Source: Luteolibacter luteus
Lineage (GTDB): Bacteria > Verrucomicrobiota > Verrucomicrobiia > Verrucomicrobiales > Akkermansiaceae
Reading direction: 5' to 3'
Length of the DNA stretch: 64,000 nucleotides
Assembly: GCF_012913485.1 (NCBI RefSeq)
Contig: NZ_CP051774.1
Span: 5,766,001-5,830,000 of the forward strand
Of this stretch, positions 60,666 to 64,000 are shown piece by piece. Position numbers and translations under genes: made by a program. The notes beneath the pieces are model-generated. The model was not told the origin of the DNA. It did no database searches and worked only from the letters and a program-made list of their open reading frames with translations. Numbering within the stretch: the first letter of the stretch is position 1; each line of letters opens with the position of its first letter.

Positions 60666-61925
60666 ATGTCGCTTCCCCTTTCCCTCGCAGCCGTGACCAC
60701 GGGCATGATGCTAGTCTCAGGCGGCATCGCCCGTGCTCAGGATGGTCTGCCGGATCCACTGGTGTCCACCGATGGCACGAAGATCACGAGTGCCAAGGAG
60801 TGGAAGGAGAAGCGACGGCCCGAGCTGCTGGAATTTTTCGCGCGTGAGATGTACGGGCAATCCCCCGGGGTGCCGGAGAAGATGAGCTTCGAGGAATTCG
60901 ATCGCGATAGGGAGGCTCTCGATGGAAAGGCGACCCGAATCCAGATCGCGATTTATCCGGGCGGCAAGCCGGGCCCACGGATTGACCTGCTAATCTACGT
61001 GCCGAATGGCGTGGAGGGACCGGTACCTGCATTCCTCGGCCTCAATTTTTGGGGCAATCATGCCATCCACAAGGACCCGGGCATTCGCCTTACGGAGAGT
61101 TGGGTGGAGAACAATCACCAGCCCTATGTGGATCTGAAAGGCGTGGATGCAAACCGCGCGACCGACGAGACACGCGGGGTAAATGCTTCGCAGTGGCCGG
61201 TGGAGATGATCCTTTCGCGCGGCTACGCGGTGGCGACGATGTATCGCGAGGATGTCGCACCGGATCATGAACCCTACTTTGGCAGCGGCGTGCCGCCCTT
61301 GTATCCCGAACTCCAGCGGGGCGAGGGAAATTGGGGGACGATCGCGATTTGGGCGTGGTCTCTGAGCCGGGCGCTCGATGTGTTGGAAAACGAACCGTTG
61401 ATCGATGCGAGGAGGGTGGCGGCTTTCGGTTTCTCGAGGCTTGGCAAGGCAGCGCTCTGGGCGGGCGCGAATGACGAACGCTTCGCGCTGACGATCAGCA
61501 ATGAATCGGGAGCGGGGGGAGCCAAGCTTTTCCATCGCGGTGTAGGCGAGGATATCCAGCGGCTGAATTCCTTGTTCCCGCATTGGTTCAGCCGGAAGTT
61601 CCGGGCTTACATCGGTAAGGACAAGGAGCTGCCCTTTGACCAGCATCTGATGATTTCGTGCATCGCCCCGCGGCCGGTTTATGTGGCGAGTGCCATCGAG
61701 GATAGGAACGCGGATCCCGAAGGAGAGTTCGAGGGACTAAAGGCAGCGGAGGGGGTGTTCGAGTTATTGGGGGCGAAGGGCCTGCCGGCGGAAAGATGGC
61801 CAGAGGTCGACGTTTCGGTGCAGGGCGGCATCGGGTATCACGTCAGGGCGGGGAGGCATGACGTAACGGATTTTGACTGGGAGCAGTATTTGAAGTTTTC
61901 GGACAAGCATTTGAAGGGGAAGTGA
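60666..61925 (+). CDS. Glucuronoyl esterase-like (CE15-type) alpha/beta hydrolase
   Basis: This 419-residue exported enzyme has a signal peptide ending G-I-A-R-A-Q. The middle carries P-V-P-A-F-L-G-L-N-F-W-G-N-H-A, D-V-A-P-D-H-E and the nucleophile motif G-F-S-R-L-G-K-A-A-L-W-A-G. Together these match carbohydrate esterase family 15, whose usual motif is G-C-S-R-x-G-K (cysteine here replaced by phenylalanine). A glutamate just after (S-N-E-S-G-A-G-G) and the C-terminal G-Y-H-V-R-A-G-R-H-D-V provide candidate acid and histidine. CE15 enzymes cleave ester bonds between glucuronic acid in xylan and lignin. It is co-transcribed with the SGNH hydrolase 14 bp upstream. Plain acetyl-xylan esterase activity is an alternative. 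Confidence 0.87.
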   Translation: MSLPLSLAAVTTGMMLVSGGIARAQDGLPDPLVSTDGTKITSAKEWKEKRRPELLEFFAREMYGQSPGVPEKMSFEEFDRDREALDGKATRIQIAIYPGGKPGPRIDLLIYVPNGVEGPVPAFLGLNFWGNHAIHKDPGIRLTESWVENNHQPYVDLKGVDANRATDETRGVNASQWPVEMILSRGYAVATMYREDVAPDHEPYFGSGVPPLYPELQRGEGNWGTIAIWAWSLSRALDVLENEPLIDARRVAAFGFSRLGKAALWAGANDERFALTISNESGAGGAKLFHRGVGEDIQRLNSLFPHWFSRKFRAYIGKDKELPFDQHLMISCIAPRPVYVASAIEDRNADPEGEFEGLKAAEGVFELLGAKGLPAERWPEVDVSVQGGIGYHVRAGRHDVTDFDWEQYLKFSDKHLKGK

Positions 61926-62104
61926 AGGACTGGTTCTTGCCACGAAGAGGAGCGAAAGGGCGAGGTTGATGAGAGGTGGAGGAGGAAGCCACGGGGAGGA
62001 GTGCTCGGGATCGCGATCTACCCCGTAGCAGTGGGCCAGAGCAATCGCCGCGTCCGCGGAAATGTTAGAGCGCGGCGTTTAGATTCGCGTCCCTCCGGGG
62101 CACG

Positions 62105-62767
62105 CTACTTTCTAAACGCAAACGCGAGCACCATCACCGCGATCGCGATGATCCATGAGGCGGCGATCCTCACGGCGTAGCTGGCCCACTTCTTCTGCGG
62201 GAGGAGGGAGGTATAGAAGGCGGGATTCACGAGCCAGATGTAGAGGCCGATCCAAGTGCCGATCAGCGTCTTGAAGATCGCCTGCGGGTTTCCTGCAAGA
62301 TCCGGCGGGGAGTCGAGTCCGAGGAGAAAGCCGGCGATCGCACCGCAGATGACGCGGATGCTCAGCGGCAGCTTGAAGTCGGCGGCGACCACGATGGCGG
62401 CCAGCATGGCCACACCTAACAGGACGGGCTGATAGACCGGCGAAAGCATGCCCTTCCATGCGCAGAGCAGCCCAGCCAAGGCACCGAGCGCGAAGGCGGG
62501 CAGCGGCGACCGCAGGCGGATCGGGGGATGCGTGCCGATCCAGAAGCCGAATGCGAGCAACACGAGGACATGGGCCGGTGAGAAAAGCGGATGCAGCAAG
62601 CCATTCACGAATTCATCCAGTCCTTCCACGGTGCCGTGGGCCGAGGCGATCTGCGGAAGCAGGAGAAGCAGGGAGCCGAGCGAGATGGTGCCCGCACGGG
62701 TAGATCGGGCGGGAACGACGGATTTACGGATTCCTTTTTGAGACCGGCAAAAGGGATGGTTCTCCAT
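62105..62767 (-). CDS. HupE/UreJ-type permease, second copy
   Basis: This 220-residue membrane protein has about six hydrophobic helices after a leader (G-S-L-L-L-L-L-P-Q-I-A-S-A-H-G). The family marker is G-L-L-H-P-L-F-S-P-A-H-V-L-V-L-L, the HupE/UreJ signature region H-P-x-x-x-x-x-H. HupE-type proteins import nickel or cobalt for metalloenzymes. Here it lies 75 bp downstream of a second, more typical HupE gene, and the two are probably an operon. Its N-terminus is unusually long and basic (K-G-I-R-K-S-V-V-P-A-R), so the true start could lie further in, although no in-frame ATG is seen. No urease or hydrogenase gene is in this window. Confidence 0.85.
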   Translation of the reverse strand: MENHPFCRSQKGIRKSVVPARSTRAGTISLGSLLLLLPQIASAHGTVEGLDEFVNGLLHPLFSPAHVLVLLAFGFWIGTHPPIRLRSPLPAFALGALAGLLCAWKGMLSPVYQPVLLGVAMLAAIVVAADFKLPLSIRVICGAIAGFLLGLDSPPDLAGNPQAIFKTLIGTWIGLYIWLVNPAFYTSLLPQKKWASYAVRIAASWIIAIAVMVLAFAFRK

Positions 62768-62842
62768 GGCTTCGAATCAGTGTCATCCGTGAAATCCCTG
62801 GAACCGCCGTCTGTTGGCAGGGAGCACCCAAACGCGAGCGGA

Positions 62843-63436
62843 TCAAAGCACGCCGAAGAGGAAGCAGAAGCCAAGCCCGGCGATGGCGGCGCCTGCTCCG
62901 CGGACGACCATCTTTCCCCAGGAGAACTTCACCAGCAGGCCGAGCGCGATGCCGCAAAGGTGGAGAAGACCAGTGGCGATTACCATACCGATGGCGAAGG
63001 AGAGGGCATTCGAGGACTCGGGCAATTCGGTACCGTGTGCATGACCGTGGAAGATGGCGAAGACACCGACAAGCACTGCCGCGACCCACAGGGGCGGCCG
63101 TGCTGCCGCAGCGACCATCGTCCCCAAGCCGACGGCCGAAAGGGCAATGCCGGTTTCCACGCCGGGGAGAGGAACATTTGCGACGCCGAGAGCACCGCCA
63201 ACCGCCATGACGATCGGGAAAATCACCGGCAACAACCACATGGCCCGGGAGCCGAGGAAAGCACCCCACAAGCCGACACCGATCATCGCGGCCATATGAT
63301 CGAGACCACTGAGCGGATGAGTGAAGCCGCTTACGAAGCCGCCCGCCGAACCTGCTTCCGAGTGTGCGGACGCGATGCCGCTGCTGAGCAGGATCACGAG
63401 GAAGGTCAGGGACGGGAGCTTGCGGCTGGATACCAT
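62843..63436 (-). CDS. HupE/UreJ-type nickel/cobalt permease
   Basis: This 197-residue membrane protein has a signal-like first helix ending A-S-A-H-S, the HupE motif T-H-P-L-S-G-L-D-H-M-A-A-M, six hydrophobic segments and the histidine-rich A-I-F-H-G-H-A-H-G-T-E-L. These match HupE/UreJ secondary transporters of Ni2+ or Co2+. The histidine after cleavage (A-H-S) is also typical of the family. It is the first gene of a two-gene unit with 62105-62767. No cobalamin or nickel riboswitch fits in the 52 bases before the terminator at 63489-63521, so any metal control must act through a protein repressor. Confidence 0.93.
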   Translation of the reverse strand: MVSSRKLPSLTFLVILLSSGIASAHSEAGSAGGFVSGFTHPLSGLDHMAAMIGVGLWGAFLGSRAMWLLPVIFPIVMAVGGALGVANVPLPGVETGIALSAVGLGTMVAAAARPPLWVAAVLVGVFAIFHGHAHGTELPESSNALSFAIGMVIATGLLHLCGIALGLLVKFSWGKMVVRGAGAAIAGLGFCFLFGVL

Positions 63437-63488
63437 GGCGCGGAAGCTAGACTGTCACCACCATGGCGAAAAGCGGAACTTCGGGGCG

Positions 63489-63521
63489 AAAAAATAGGTC
63501 CTATGGAACCCATAGGACCTA
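63489..63521 (-). terminator. Intrinsic terminator after the truncated exported-protein gene
   Basis: On the minus strand the 12-bp perfect stem TAGGTCCTATGG / CCATAGGACCTA (arms at 63495-63506 and 63510-63521) is followed by six T (63494-63489). It lies 37 bp after the stop of 63559-64000 and isolates it from the HupE genes. Confidence 0.92.
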
Positions 63522-63558
63522 CTGGAGTTAGGAGTGGAGGGCCGGACGTGGGCCAAGC

Positions 63559-64000
63559 TCAGGGCGTTGCCTCGGCCGTAAGCTCCTTTGCTGGGCGGCG
63601 CAGGGTGACGGTCTGGAGGAAGCCGGACTTGGAGCCGTCCGAAGAGGTGAAGAAATCAGCGTCGCTCTTCAGCACGATCAGCTGCACCTGCTCGTCCTTG
63701 CGAACGGGAATCAGGTTGTTCTCCTGCATCTGCCACGTGCCTTTTTCGTCGTAGGCGAGTTCGTAGATGACCTCATTGTTGCTATTCGGTTCGACGATGA
63801 AGGCATCCCGTGTCTTGAGTTCCTTTTGCGTCTTCCCATTGCAGCGCATCGCGATTTTAAGCGGGCTGTAGTTGTGGATGCGCAGCTTGCCGAAGGGCAG
63901 CTTCGATGGATCGTCATCGATCACCATGGTCAGATACGTCCCGGATGCGGCGGGGGCGACGAGCACGGTGGCTCGGCGCGATCCGACGGGTAGTTTCGCC
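63559..64000 (-). CDS. Exported-protein family paralogous to 38098, 5' end outside window
   Basis: The frame is open from 63559 to the window edge, with no start codon forced. The GTG at 63966 is probably internal, because the sequence upstream continues coding-like as A-K-L-P-V-G-S-R-R-A-T-V. The visible part aligns by eye with the protein at 38098-38802: V-I-D-D-D-P-S-K-L-P-F-G-K-L-R-I-H-N-Y versus V-I-E-D-S-A-K-S-F-P-D-G-G-A-Y-V-A-N-F, and L-I-V-L-K-S-D versus L-I-F-A-Y-V-D. It is a beta-rich protein of unknown function. Its upstream neighbours are not visible, so whether it also follows a Verru_Chthon protein A gene cannot be told. It ends in a strong terminator. Confidence 0.8.
   Translation of the reverse strand, partial: AKLPVGSRRATVLVAPAASGTYLTMVIDDDPSKLPFGKLRIHNYSPLKIAMRCNGKTQKELKTRDAFIVEPNSNNEVIYELAYDEKGTWQMQENNLIPVRKDEQVQLIVLKSDADFFTSSDGSKSGFLQTVTLRRPAKELTAEATP

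Noticed and set aside
63437..63488. Possible cobalamin or nickel riboswitch before the HupE genes
   Set aside because: Only 52 bases separate the gene start from a terminator, too short for these riboswitches, and no conserved box was seen.

Overview
The window looks like a chromosomal segment of a GC-rich Verrucomicrobiota bacterium, probably from the Luteolibacter/Verrucomicrobium side of the phylum. This is inferred from gene content, not from a marker tree. The evidence is a Verru_Chthon cassette protein A, PEP-CTERM and choice-of-anchor A proteins, very large secreted proteins with autotransporter-associated beta-strand repeats (PATR), SHD1-like N-terminal domains, many exported carbohydrate-active enzymes, and a manganese/iron transport operon whose order matches chlamydial ytgABCD (Chlamydiae belong to the same superphylum). 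No mobile element, CRISPR array or rRNA was seen. There is one tRNA gene (Val, CAC).

Layout. 1-5199: a minus-strand metal ABC transporter operon (binding lipoprotein, outer-membrane beta-barrel, ATPase, permease fused to a DtxR-like domain, second permease cut by the window edge), with a divergent free-standing DtxR/MntR regulator. 5218-9131: a hypothetical protein, a GH172/DUF2961 hydrolase and a choice-of-anchor A PEP-CTERM protein. 9203-25531: a long minus-strand run. In transcription order it holds an SHD1-domain protein, two secreted W-repeat proteins, a PEP-CTERM PATR protein, a small exported protein, a 2003-residue rhamnogalacturonan lyase-PATR fusion, and a propeller-type sensor kinase with its NarL regulator. 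25686-30490: rhomboid protease, sugar isomerase-like protein, small membrane protein and a second kinase/NarL pair. 30933-38802: a double-LamG surface protein, a solo Verru_Chthon protein A and a small exported protein. 38833-45510: an exported protein, two DUF1801/YdeI-type proteins, a LamG/Ig protein with an HExxH N-terminal domain, and a tiny membrane protein. 45516-53923: a third NarL/kinase pair (OB-fold and PA14 sensor) and a 1502-residue PATR protein. 54549-64000: tRNA-Val, RsmH, DUF2891, PI-PLC with ricin lectin, a third W-repeat protein, SGNH hydrolase, CE15-type esterase, two HupE/UreJ permeases, and a 5'-truncated paralogue of the protein at 38098.

How they fit together. The theme is plant or algal polysaccharide use and cell-surface display: PL11 lyase, GH172, CE15 and SGNH esterases, LamG and ricin lectins. 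Three HPK7-type kinase/NarL pairs each sit near a giant exported protein, which suggests local regulation much as hybrid two-component systems act in Bacteroides polysaccharide loci (inference). Four giant proteins share a C-terminal module (a TSP3-like calcium motif followed by a beta-sandwich with an S-x-D-L-x-x-W signature) where an autotransporter barrel would be expected; two others end in PEP-CTERM. That module may be a sorting or anchoring device. The most notable regulatory observation is the permease-DtxR fusion resembling chlamydial YtgCR, kept next to a separate DtxR regulator.
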